DNA of 8,015 nucleotides from an uncultured Clostridium sp. (GTDB taxonomy: Bacteria; Bacillota; Clostridia; Lachnospirales; Lachnospiraceae). The notes beneath the pieces were generated by a model. It made no database searches. It saw nothing but the letters and a program-made list of their open reading frames with translations, and was not told the DNA's origin. Every line of letters begins with the position of its first letter. Positions within the stretch are counted from its first letter, which is position 1. This document shows, piece after piece, positions 1 through 6,186 of this stretch. Made by a program: the position numbers and the translations under genes. The stretch is from assembly GCA_900540335.1 (NCBI GenBank), contig UQFC01000113.1, positions 1-8,015 of the forward strand. Direction: 5' to 3'.

Positions 1-708
1 GGATTTCTGCTGCTCCCGTTTCAGATCTTCTATGCTTCTTCCCTCGATCACAATCACACATTCACCCTTCGGCTCCTCTGTCTCAAATCTTTGAAGAGCC
101 TCTGCAAAGGTGGCCTGATACGCCTCCTCGTACCGCTTAGTCAGCTCCCGGCACAGCGTCAGTCTTCTCTCCATTCCAAGAGCAGCACCCAGCTCCTCCA
201 GAGTGCGCACCAGATGGTGAGGAGCCTCATAAACAATCATTGTTCTTGTTTCCTGCTTCAGCTCCTCCAGAATCCACTGGCGTTCCTTTTTATCCGTTGG
301 CAGAAATGCCTCAAAACAAAATCGCCTTGTAGGAAGCCCAGAAAGAGTCAGAGCTGTAATGCAGGCCGCCGGACCAGGCAGAGAGGTAACTGAAATTCCC
401 GCTTCATAACACTGCCGCACCAGCTCTTCACCAGGATCTGAAATTCCAGGCGTTCCTGCATCTGTTACCAGAGCAATATTCACGCCCTGCTGCATCTGCC
501 CTACCAGATATCTTGCCTTATCCACCTTGTTATATTCATGATAACTGGTCATGGGCGTTTTAATATCAAAATGATTCAGCAGCTTGATCGTATGGCGCGT
601 ATCCTCCGCAGCAATCAGATCTGCTGTTTTCAATGTTTCCAAAACCCGCAACGTAATATCATCCAGATTTCCAATGGGGGTCGCACATAAATACAGCTTT
701 CCGCTCAT
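1..708 (-). CDS. rsmI: 16S rRNA (cytidine1402-2'-O)-methyltransferase RsmI, 3' end cut off by the window
   Basis: RsmI 2'-O-methylates C1402 in the decoding centre of 16S rRNA, using S-adenosylmethionine (SAM). I translated 236 codons from an ATG at 708; the frame stays open to base 1, so this is the N-terminal part of a protein that is usually about 280-290 residues. Visible family signatures of the tetrapyrrole-methylase fold are ATPIGNLDD (9-17), AEDTRHT (34-40), VTDAGTPGISDPG (81-93), PGPAA (111-115), RELTK (187-191) and GECVIVIEG (215-223). The start is supported by a strong AGGAGG ribosome site ending 10 bases upstream. The gene lies 32 bases after the YabB-type methyltransferase and is probably co-transcribed with it. 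In B. subtilis a GIY-YIG gene (yazA) separates the two; there is no room for it here. Confidence 0.96.
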   Translation of the reverse strand, partial: MSGKLYLCATPIGNLDDITLRVLETLKTADLIAAEDTRHTIKLLNHFDIKTPMTSYHEYNKVDKARYLVGQMQQGVNIALVTDAGTPGISDPGEELVRQCYEAGISVTSLPGPAACITALTLSGLPTRRFCFEAFLPTDKKERQWILEELKQETRTMIVYEAPHHLVRTLEELGAALGMERRLTLCRELTKRYEEAYQATFAEALQRFETEEPKGECVIVIEGRSIEDLKREQQKS

Positions 709-740
709 GTTCTTCCTGCCTCCTCTCTCATATTCCAGCT

Positions 741-1523
741 TTAATATCCGTATATGGTATAAATCTCATCCGTATAAACTCCTGGTTTTTGATATACAAT
801 CACAGGTGCTTCCACCTTCATCATAGAGCGGCCGCCCCGTACTGATTCGATCAGCACCATATTGGCATCCCGATCTGCAAAAGGATGAACCAGCTTCATC
901 CTTTTAGGCTCCAGCTTATATTCCTTCAGAACCGTAATAATCTCAGCCAGCCGATGAGGCCGGTGTACCATGTAAAAACGACCGCCCGGCTTTAAAAGCA
1001 TTGCCGCTTCTCTCGCCACATCCTCCAGAGTACAAAGCACCTCATGGCGGGCAATCGCCTTGGGCAATTCCGGATTTTTCAGTCCATGGCTGTCATTCAT
1101 ATAAGGAGGATTGGACGTAACCACATCAAAAGAAGCCTTGCCGAAAAGACGGCTGGCTTCTCTGATATCGCCCTGTACAATCCTTACCCTGTCCTCCAGA
1201 TTGTTGAGGCCGACGCTTCTCCTTGCCATATCTGCCATTTCCTGCTGAATTTCCAGCCCCGTAAAATCCCTGCCCTCTGTTTTTGCTTCCAGAAGAATAG
1301 GAATAATTCCGGTTCCTGTTCCAAGATCAATGGCCCTTTCTCCTTCTTTCACGGCCGCAAATCCGGAAAGAAGAACGGCATCCATACCAAAACAAAAGCC
1401 CTTCTTTTTCTGAATGATCCGGTAGCCGTTTCTCTGCAGATCATCGATCCGCTCGTCTTCCAGGCATATGCCTGGTGTTTCCTCGTTCCGGTTGTTTTTT
1501 TCTGCAGTATTCTCTCTATTCAT
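741..1523 (-). CDS. yabB: YabB/TrmN6-family SAM-dependent N6-adenine methyltransferase (probable tRNA1(Val) A37 modification)
   Basis: A 260-residue class I methyltransferase. The Rossmann-fold SAM-binding motif I is AIDLGTGTG (64-72), an acidic residue follows beta-2 (E91), and the N6-adenine catalytic motif NPPY is at 138-141. The region FCFGMDAVLLSGF (43-55) matches the substrate-side motif typical of the TrmN6/YabB group. The E. coli relative methylates N6 of A37 in tRNA1(Val); the same substrate here is an inference from family and synteny. The ATG start overlaps the 3' end of ricT by 8 bases (ATGAATAG), pointing to translational coupling. The nearest purine-rich ribosome site, AGAGGG, lies about 14 bases upstream, which is long. 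The first 20 or so residues are polar and non-conserved, so a slightly later start cannot be excluded. Confidence 0.92.
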   Translation of the reverse strand: MNRENTAEKNNRNEETPGICLEDERIDDLQRNGYRIIQKKKGFCFGMDAVLLSGFAAVKEGERAIDLGTGTGIIPILLEAKTEGRDFTGLEIQQEMADMARRSVGLNNLEDRVRIVQGDIREASRLFGKASFDVVTSNPPYMNDSHGLKNPELPKAIARHEVLCTLEDVAREAAMLLKPGGRFYMVHRPHRLAEIITVLKEYKLEPKRMKLVHPFADRDANMVLIESVRGGRSMMKVEAPVIVYQKPGVYTDEIYTIYGY

Positions 1524-2424
1524 TCAGCTTTGACTTACCCTCTTTTTTCTCCAGAGCCTCCAGCTTCTTCAGCTCAGAATCCTCAACCTCAACTCTTCCT
1601 TTTTTCCGTCTCGGTTTAAATTTAAGCTGCTCTACCTTGTATTCCCGGATCTCCTTCTCATCCTTTTCCACAACTACAATCACCTTGACCAGCTGGCGCA
1701 GAACGTTCACGCTCTGAACCTCGCCTCTCAGACCGTCATCAGTTGTTACATAATCACCGATACCCGGAAGCTTGCTGTTCAAATATTCATACGTCTCTTC
1801 CTCATTCTTCAGACAGCACATCAGTCTTCCGCATACACCTGAAATCTTGGTGGGATTTAAAGACAGATTCTGTTCCTTTGCCATCTTGATCGATACAGGA
1901 ATAAACTCAGTCAGATAGGAATGGCAGCATAAAGCCCGGCCGCAGATACCCACTCCTCCTACAATCTTTGTCTCATCCCGGACACCTACCTGACGCAGTT
2001 CAATTCTGGTCTTAAATACAGAAGCCAGATCCTTTACCAGCTCACGGAAATCAATCCGTCCATCTGCTGTAAAATAAAACAGAATTTTATTATTGTCAAA
2101 GGTGTATTCCACATCGATCAGCTTCATTTCAAGATTGTGCTTGCGAATCTTTTCCTGACAGATCTTAAATGCATCTTTTTCTTTTTTCCGATTCAGCTGC
2201 TCTTTATTTTTGTCATCCTTCGTTGCCATGCGAATGACAGATTTTAACGGCTGGATCACCTTGCTTTCCTCTACGTCACGGCTTCCCAGAACCACATATC
2301 CATATTCAATTCCGCGGGCTGTCTCCACGATCACATGATCGCCTGTCTTGATCTCCATATTTCCGGGAGAAAAATAATAAATCTTTCCTGCGTTCCGGAA
2401 GCGGACTCCTATTACCTTTATCAT
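1516..2424 (-). CDS. ricT: PSP1-domain protein RicT (YaaT), iron-sulfur RNase Y specificity factor
   Basis: A 302-residue PSP1/YaaT family protein. In B. subtilis, RicT works with RicA and RicF as an Fe-S complex that directs RNase Y mRNA processing and affects competence, biofilm formation and sporulation. Diagnostic features are the N-terminal segment with GVRFRNAGKIYYF (6-18), the PSP1 core at roughly 60-145, and two cysteine clusters, CGRALCC (161-167) and CGRLMCC (198-204). These six cysteines are the expected iron-sulfur ligands. The C-terminal tail (about 270-302) is Lys/Glu-rich and probably disordered; the B. subtilis protein is somewhat shorter. The start is an ATG with AGAGG placed 8 bases upstream, directly after the holB stop (15-base gap). 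Its 3' end overlaps the next gene. No ricA or ricF homologue is in this window. Confidence 0.95.
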   Translation of the reverse strand: MIKVIGVRFRNAGKIYYFSPGNMEIKTGDHVIVETARGIEYGYVVLGSRDVEESKVIQPLKSVIRMATKDDKNKEQLNRKKEKDAFKICQEKIRKHNLEMKLIDVEYTFDNNKILFYFTADGRIDFRELVKDLASVFKTRIELRQVGVRDETKIVGGVGICGRALCCHSYLTEFIPVSIKMAKEQNLSLNPTKISGVCGRLMCCLKNEEETYEYLNSKLPGIGDYVTTDDGLRGEVQSVNVLRQLVKVIVVVEKDEKEIREYKVEQLKFKPRRKKGRVEVEDSELKKLEALEKKEGKSKLNE

Positions 2425-2439
2425 CTATGTTACCTCTTT

Positions 2440-3429
2440 CTAATTCTCTTTCATTACCAGAAGCATCAGCTCCATCGCCAGATCCATATTGACATTGGCA
2501 TCCAGACGTACTCTCGCCTTGTCAATCGCATCCAGAATCTGCTCCAGCCCGTCATAACCGCTTACCTGGCTGATCTCGTTGATCGACCGGTATTCATCCT
2601 TAAAGACCAGCAGATTAATATCTTTTGTTACCTTATAGAGCAGAACATCCCGATACCACAGCTGCATAAAATCAAGACATTCATAAATGTCCAGATTATC
2701 CTCCTTCAGCTTTCGAATATAATCCAAAAGCTCGGAAATATCTGCATCCTTCACATGCTTCAGAAGATGAAGCACCTCCTGACGCATCAGATTAAAATCT
2801 TCAGAAGATGCCAGCGCAATCGCCCGCCCCAGATTTCCCCTGGCAAATGCCGCATAAATATCTGCATCTGCCTCCGGAATCTGCATATGCTCTGTCAGAT
2901 AGCTCTTTACTACAAAATCCTTCAGAGGCTTCAGCTTCAGCTGAACACACCGGGAAAGAATCGTCGGTAAAAACGCATCCTGATTGGTTGTCAAAAGAAT
3001 AATAACCGCGTAAGACGGCGGCTCTTCTATGGTTTTCAGAAGTGCATTCTGCGCCTGCTGAGTCATCTTCTCAGCCTCATCCACAATATAAATCTTATAA
3101 TAGCTGCTGTAAGGCCGTACCATAATTGTGTCATTGATCTGCTTTCTGATATCATCCACACCAATGCTGCCTGGTTTTTCATGATCTACATAGATCAAAT
3201 CCGGATGATTTCCGCTTAATACCTGTTTGCATGCATGACACTCCATACAAGGCTCGCTTTTCCCCTTTTCACAAAGAAGAGTCAGCGCAAAAGCATTTGC
3301 CAGAGACTTCCGTCCCATCCCTGCTTCTCCTGTCAGGATATAGGCGTGAGACACTTTATTATTCGCAATGGCCTTTTGAAAATGTTCTTTGATCTGTTCA
3401 TGTCCAATAATATCATGGAAGCTTAACAT
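2440..3429 (-). CDS. holB: DNA polymerase III delta' subunit (clamp loader)
   Basis: The delta' subunit of the clamp loader, an AAA+ protein that helps open and load the beta sliding clamp on DNA. Residue numbers here count from the upstream in-frame GTG at 3438; subtract 3 for the chosen ATG. Seen: IIGHEQI (10-16), a P-loop-like GEAGMGRKS (37-45), a four-cysteine zinc module C56-x7-C64-x2-C67-x2-C70, a Walker-B-like VDEAEKM (119-125), NALLKTIEEPP (131-141), and the clamp-loader SRC motif (162-164) with the arginine finger R163. The P-loop has Arg (R43) where Lys is usual, fitting a subunit that need not hydrolyse ATP. From the ATG at 3429 the protein is 329 residues, the usual length. I chose this ATG because GAGGTG lies 6 bases upstream and the alternative GTG falls inside that ribosome site. 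Confidence 0.96.
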   Translation of the reverse strand: MLSFHDIIGHEQIKEHFQKAIANNKVSHAYILTGEAGMGRKSLANAFALTLLCEKGKSEPCMECHACKQVLSGNHPDLIYVDHEKPGSIGVDDIRKQINDTIMVRPYSSYYKIYIVDEAEKMTQQAQNALLKTIEEPPSYAVIILLTTNQDAFLPTILSRCVQLKLKPLKDFVVKSYLTEHMQIPEADADIYAAFARGNLGRAIALASSEDFNLMRQEVLHLLKHVKDADISELLDYIRKLKEDNLDIYECLDFMQLWYRDVLLYKVTKDINLLVFKDEYRSINEISQVSGYDGLEQILDAIDKARVRLDANVNMDLAMELMLLVMKEN

Positions 3430-3435
3430 GGCCTG

Positions 3436-3441
3436 CACCTC
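3436..3441 (-). promoter_or_regulatory. Ribosome binding site that fixes the holB start
   Basis: GAGGTG on the minus strand, 6 bases before the ATG at 3429. The upstream in-frame GTG (3438-3436) is the last three bases of this same site, so it cannot plausibly be the start codon as well. Confidence 0.8.
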
Positions 3442-3473
3442 ACAATCTGTTCTGAATTTCTATCTTATGTGAA

Positions 3474-3502
3474 AGTATATCACAGATTCAGGCTTCTGTA
3501 TA
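3474..3502 (-). promoter_or_regulatory. Candidate internal sigma-A promoter upstream of holB
   Basis: On the minus strand, TATACA (3502-3497) and TATACT (3479-3474) are separated by exactly 17 bases. A TG dinucleotide one base before the -10 box (TGATATACT) makes it an extended -10 promoter. Transcription would start near 3467, giving a leader of about 38 bases. It sits in the only sizeable gap of the operon (115 bases), so holB-ricT-yabB-rsmI may be transcribed independently of the two upstream genes. A short inverted repeat, ACAGA-8-TCTGT (3482-3499), lies in the spacer and could be chance. Confidence 0.55.
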
Positions 3503-3514
3503 GAAAATTGTGCT

Positions 3515-3536
3515 GTTCAGGAAGGGTTCAGGAAGG
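3515..3536. repeat. Perfect 11-bp tandem duplication
   Basis: GTTCAGGAAGG occurs twice head to tail on the plus strand (3515-3525 and 3526-3536), just downstream of the kinase stop codon and upstream of the holB promoter candidate. A partial third copy of the core, TTCAGG, is at 3487-3492. It does not form a terminator-like hairpin. It may be simple slippage or a paired protein-binding site. Confidence 0.75.
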
Positions 3537-3544
3537 GGCATCTG

Positions 3545-4120
3545 TTACAAAATTGTTTTTTCCAGCTGGGCGGCGCACTCCTCAAAATCCTCGTTTTCAT
3601 AAGCTTTTTCAATTCCCAGACGCTGCAGATTCTCCCTGGAAAAGTCCGCTTCATCTGCCAGAAATCTCCGGCACAGTTCTGCATAATTCGGTTTTTTCTG
3701 CTGTCTTTCCCGTTTGAGCGCCCGCTCCAGGCGAAGGCCGTCATCCACAGAAATATAAAGCGGAATCACATAGTCTTTTCCATAATAATTTCTCATATTT
3801 TCATAAGAAATCAATGTCCCGATTGCAAGATAATCCTCATTTTCCAGATCCACCTGACCGTCATCGACTGTAGCATAGCTCCAGGGACCGCTCACTGTCT
3901 CATAGGTGCGCAGCTCTATCATTTTCCCCTCTTCGGAAAATCTCTGAAGAACCTCCGGCGTTGTAAAATAATATTCTACCCCATTTGTCTCTCCATCACG
4001 CATCGGTCTGGTTGTATACAGTATAATGGTTTTCAGCTTCGGACAGGTTTCCAGAAGTCTCTTATAAAGAGTATCCTTTCCAGAAGCACTTTTTCCCATA
4101 AGATAAAAAATCTTTCCCAT
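3545..4120 (-). CDS. Guanylate-kinase-like P-loop nucleoside monophosphate kinase, divergent
   Basis: A 191-residue protein of the guanylate kinase fold, presumably phosphorylating a nucleotide or related monophosphate with ATP. Seen: P-loop GKSASGKDTL (9-18), the NMP-binding signature TTRPMRDGETNGVEYYF (36-52) with R38, R41, E44 and Y50 conserved, E69 in the MIE motif, an arginine-rich lid (R133, R137, R139, R151, R152), and a family-like C-terminus. Oddities are GKD instead of GKS/T in the P-loop, no serine at position 34 (L34), the YGT/YGS motif replaced by WSYAT after a short insertion, and no acidic residues at the usual ILDID position (YLAIG, 97-101). Annotation pipelines would probably call it guanylate kinase, but the true substrate is open. 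The start is an ATG with AAAGGTG 5 bases upstream. The gene begins 4 bases after the decarboxylase stop and sits where tmk is found in B. subtilis. Confidence 0.85.
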   Translation of the reverse strand: MGKIFYLMGKSASGKDTLYKRLLETCPKLKTIILYTTRPMRDGETNGVEYYFTTPEVLQRFSEEGKMIELRTYETVSGPWSYATVDDGQVDLENEDYLAIGTLISYENMRNYYGKDYVIPLYISVDDGLRLERALKRERQQKKPNYAELCRRFLADEADFSRENLQRLGIEKAYENEDFEECAAQLEKTIL

Positions 4121-4124
4121 ATTA

Positions 4125-5696
4125 TCACCTTTCTGTCGCGGAATCTTCTGTCAAAACACGAAGCCGGGTACAGCTCTTATCTGCCATTCCCTGCACCGGA
4201 AGTCCCAGTTCTTTATAATAAAAAATCTGCTCCAAAATCATTTCTGTTACACACTCTCCCGGCGTAACAATCGGAATTCCCGGCGGATATAAATAAACAA
4301 ATTCCGCTGAAATTTTTCCTTCACACTGCTCCAGCAAAAGCAGCTCCGACGGCAGATTTGCCGCTTCTGACGGCTTCTTCCTGATATCAGGCTGTTTTCT
4401 CAGCCAAAGGTTTTTCTCCTCTGACTTTTTGTTTTTCTCTAAAGAATCCTCCCCCATCCCTTCACCAGAAGATTCAGCAGACTCTTTTCTTTCCGCCTGC
4501 CTGTTTTTTTCCAGAACCGCGTCAATTTTCAGCAAAGCATCTGCCAGCCGATTCAGATTTTTCTGACTGTCCATATAAGTCAGAATAGCCACTGCATAAT
4601 CCGCCCCGCACATCTCCATCTCAATTCCAAAATCCCGGCGAAGCCAGTCCCCCAGCTGTTCTCCTGACAGATTTTTTCTGCATCCTCTGCAGGAAATCAC
4701 AAGCTTTGACAAATCAATCCCGTACACTCCGTTTTTTAAATTCACGGATCCGGAATTTTCACTCAGGCCACTGTTATCCTTACCCAGAATCCGAAGAACC
4801 TTCAGATTCTCCAGCCGTTTTCGAAGCATCATCAGTCTTTCCTGAAACTGAGCCATCACATTCTCTCCATTCCGGCTCATTTCGTAAATACACTGTTCAA
4901 TTCCCGCCATAAAAATATAAGACGGGCTGCTGGTCTGAAACATCTGCAGATACCGCTCCACCCGGTCTGTATCAATCCGTCCCTTTCTTCCATGAAGAAG
5001 CGCCGTCTGAGTAAAAGAAGGCAGCGTCTTATGCACACTCTGAATCACCAGATCCGCGCCGCACTCAATAGCAGACTTCGGAAATTCTCCGTTTCCAAAA
5101 GAAAAATGCGCTCCATGTGCCTCATCCACAATCAGGGGAATTCCGTGAGAATGAACAATTTCTGCAATTTTTTCAACATCAGATACAATTCCATCATACG
5201 TCGGAGAAACGATCAAAACTGCTTCTGTATCCGGATAACGATCCAGACTCTTTTCCACATCTTCCGGAAGAATTCCGCCCTGTATCCCCATTTCTTCAAT
5301 AATTTGTGGATAAACATAATTCACATTCGCATCCATGAGGATAACTCCGTGATAAGCAGATTTGTGGCAGTTACGGCTCATGAGAATCCGTCCTCCCGGA
5401 CGCACTGTTCCGCAGATGCTGCTGAGAATTCCACAGGTGCTTCCATTCACCAGATACCATGTTTTATCGGAGCCATATACCCGGGATGCCCATTCCATAG
5501 ATTCCTTCAAAATTCCCTCCGGATGATGAAGATTATCAAATCCGTCTATTTCTGTAATATCAATAGAAAAAGGATTGGGAAATTCAGCCGTCAGCCAGCT
5601 TTCCTGACTGCGCTTGTGGCCCGGCATATGGCACGGCACCTGATCCGATTTTCCGTAATTCCTTAGTCTTGTAACCAGCAAATCTTCTTTTCTCAC
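4125..5696 (-). CDS. PLP-dependent Orn/Lys/Arg-type decarboxylase (YaaO/SpeA-like)
   Basis: A 523-residue fold-type I pyridoxal-phosphate enzyme of the Orn/Lys/Arg decarboxylase major-domain family, predicted to decarboxylate a basic amino acid to a polyamine precursor. Seen: HMPGHKR (23-29), the cofactor-stacking His in NCHKSAYHG (109-117), SPTYDGI (164-170), DEAHGAHF (191-198), and the Schiff-base lysine in SVHKT (K223). The C-terminal domain carries the signature ISAEFVYLYPPGIPIVTPGE (462-481). Between the two (about 397-449) is a highly charged, low-complexity Lys/Glu/Ser-rich linker that makes the protein longer than many relatives. The substrate (Arg, Lys or Orn) cannot be read from sequence alone; synteny matches B. 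subtilis yaaO. The start is GTG with GAGAGG 8 bases upstream; the first internal Met (M24) lies inside a conserved motif, so it cannot be the start. First gene of the operon. Confidence 0.93.
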   Translation of the reverse strand: MRKEDLLVTRLRNYGKSDQVPCHMPGHKRSQESWLTAEFPNPFSIDITEIDGFDNLHHPEGILKESMEWASRVYGSDKTWYLVNGSTCGILSSICGTVRPGGRILMSRNCHKSAYHGVILMDANVNYVYPQIIEEMGIQGGILPEDVEKSLDRYPDTEAVLIVSPTYDGIVSDVEKIAEIVHSHGIPLIVDEAHGAHFSFGNGEFPKSAIECGADLVIQSVHKTLPSFTQTALLHGRKGRIDTDRVERYLQMFQTSSPSYIFMAGIEQCIYEMSRNGENVMAQFQERLMMLRKRLENLKVLRILGKDNSGLSENSGSVNLKNGVYGIDLSKLVISCRGCRKNLSGEQLGDWLRRDFGIEMEMCGADYAVAILTYMDSQKNLNRLADALLKIDAVLEKNRQAERKESAESSGEGMGEDSLEKNKKSEEKNLWLRKQPDIRKKPSEAANLPSELLLLEQCEGKISAEFVYLYPPGIPIVTPGECVTEMILEQIFYYKELGLPVQGMADKSCTRLRVLTEDSATER

Positions 5697-5819
5697 TTGA
5701 ATTTCCTCTCTTTTTTCACCATTGAATCATAGCTGACGCAAATCATATGAATTGGCAACTGTTCAGGCTTGACACGAATTTTTCTACCAGATTTTCCGCC
5801 GTACTGAATAGTTACATGA

Positions 5820-5848
5820 ATTGTAGCACAGAACAACTTTACATTCTA
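5820..5848 (-). promoter_or_regulatory. Candidate extended -10 promoter for the decarboxylase operon
   Basis: On the minus strand, TGCTACAAT (5828-5820) gives a -10 box TACAAT with the TGn extension. The -35 region 17 bases upstream (TAGAAT, 5848-5843) is poor, as often seen with extended -10 promoters. The predicted start near 5813 leaves a leader of about 117 bases, in which I see no recognisable riboswitch. It overlaps the plus-strand promoter at 5838-5866. Confidence 0.45.
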
Positions 5849-5866
5849 CATTCTTTTCCCTATAAT
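5838..5866 (+). promoter_or_regulatory. Near-consensus sigma-A promoter of the 75-residue gene
   Basis: TTTACA (5838-5843), a 17-base spacer and a perfect TATAAT (5861-5866). The predicted start is near 5873, so the leader is only about 19 bases and is mostly the ribosome site AAAGGAGAT (5876-5884). Confidence 0.85.
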
Positions 5867-5891
5867 AAATGTGCAAAGGAGATGATTTTTT

Positions 5892-6119
5892 ATGCGTCAG
5901 ATGGAATTTAAAATGGAACGCCAGGGACTTGTACAGGTCGGGGATAAGGTAGAGGTTGTTGAACGGGAAGGTGTCAATTACAGCTATATTATCGAACCGG
6001 CTGTAGCCATGTCCGGCTGTTACAAATCCCGCGATCGCCTGAAATCAAGAGAAGGTATTATCAGGGATATTCGTGAAAATGATCGGGGATTTTATATTAT
6101 TGCAGAATTTGATGAATAA
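5892..6119 (+). CDS. Small conserved-looking hypothetical protein, possible KOW/SH3-like barrel
   Basis: A 75-residue soluble protein with no signal peptide or membrane segment. I do not recognise the exact family. VQVGDKVEVVER (14-25) and SREGIIRDIRENDRGFYIIAEFDE (in two parts, 52-63 and 64-75) have the pattern of a small beta-barrel such as KOW/SH3 domains or the DUF2187 (YkvS) type: a GDKV entry strand, then G-I-I-x-D-I followed by a closing strand. A middle segment, NYSYIIEPAVAMSGCYKSRD (29-48), carries the only cysteine (C43). The start is well supported by AAAGGAGAT and by the strong promoter just upstream. It is the only plus-strand gene in the window, is monocistronic, and runs divergently from the decarboxylase operon and convergently with the membrane-protein gene. 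No function is assigned. Confidence 0.82.
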   Translation: MRQMEFKMERQGLVQVGDKVEVVEREGVNYSYIIEPAVAMSGCYKSRDRLKSREGIIRDIRENDRGFYIIAEFDE

Positions 6120-6143
6120 CCGATATCTCTTTCTACGATGCAA

Positions 6144-6186
6144 AACAGGATTATGACAGCCTTTATTTCACTGTCATAATCCTGTT
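6144..6186. terminator. Perfect 16-bp hairpin between convergent genes, probable terminator
   Basis: AACAGGATTATGACAG (6144-6159) pairs perfectly with CTGTCATAATCCTGTT (6171-6186) around an 11-base loop. On the minus strand it is followed by only four T residues; on the plus strand there is no T tract. The stem is AT-rich (6 of 16 pairs are G-C). The position between two convergent genes favours a terminator, mainly for the minus-strand gene. The last codons of that gene form one arm and its TAA lies in the loop. Confidence 0.6.

Noticed and set aside
2335..2970. A 211-codon plus-strand frame opposite holB and the holB-ricT junction
   Set aside because: It crosses the boundary of two well-supported minus-strand genes, and its product has no domain pattern.
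3430..3438. GTG at 3438 as the holB start
   Set aside because: The GTG is part of the Shine-Dalgarno sequence for the ATG at 3429, and the conserved protein begins just after that ATG.
4992..5666. A 224-codon plus-strand frame opposite the decarboxylase
   Set aside because: Antisense shadow of a gene with clear catalytic motifs; the translation is rich in His, Arg and Asn without domain structure.
5769..5774. Perfect TTGACA -35 box on the plus strand
   Set aside because: No acceptable -10 box lies 16-18 bases downstream, and the well-formed promoter at 5838-5866 already accounts for the small gene.
5697..5813. Riboswitch or T-box in the decarboxylase leader
   Set aside because: No conserved riboswitch core, T-box motif or terminator/antiterminator pair is visible; two AATCATA direct repeats (5725-5731, 5741-5747) are too short to interpret.
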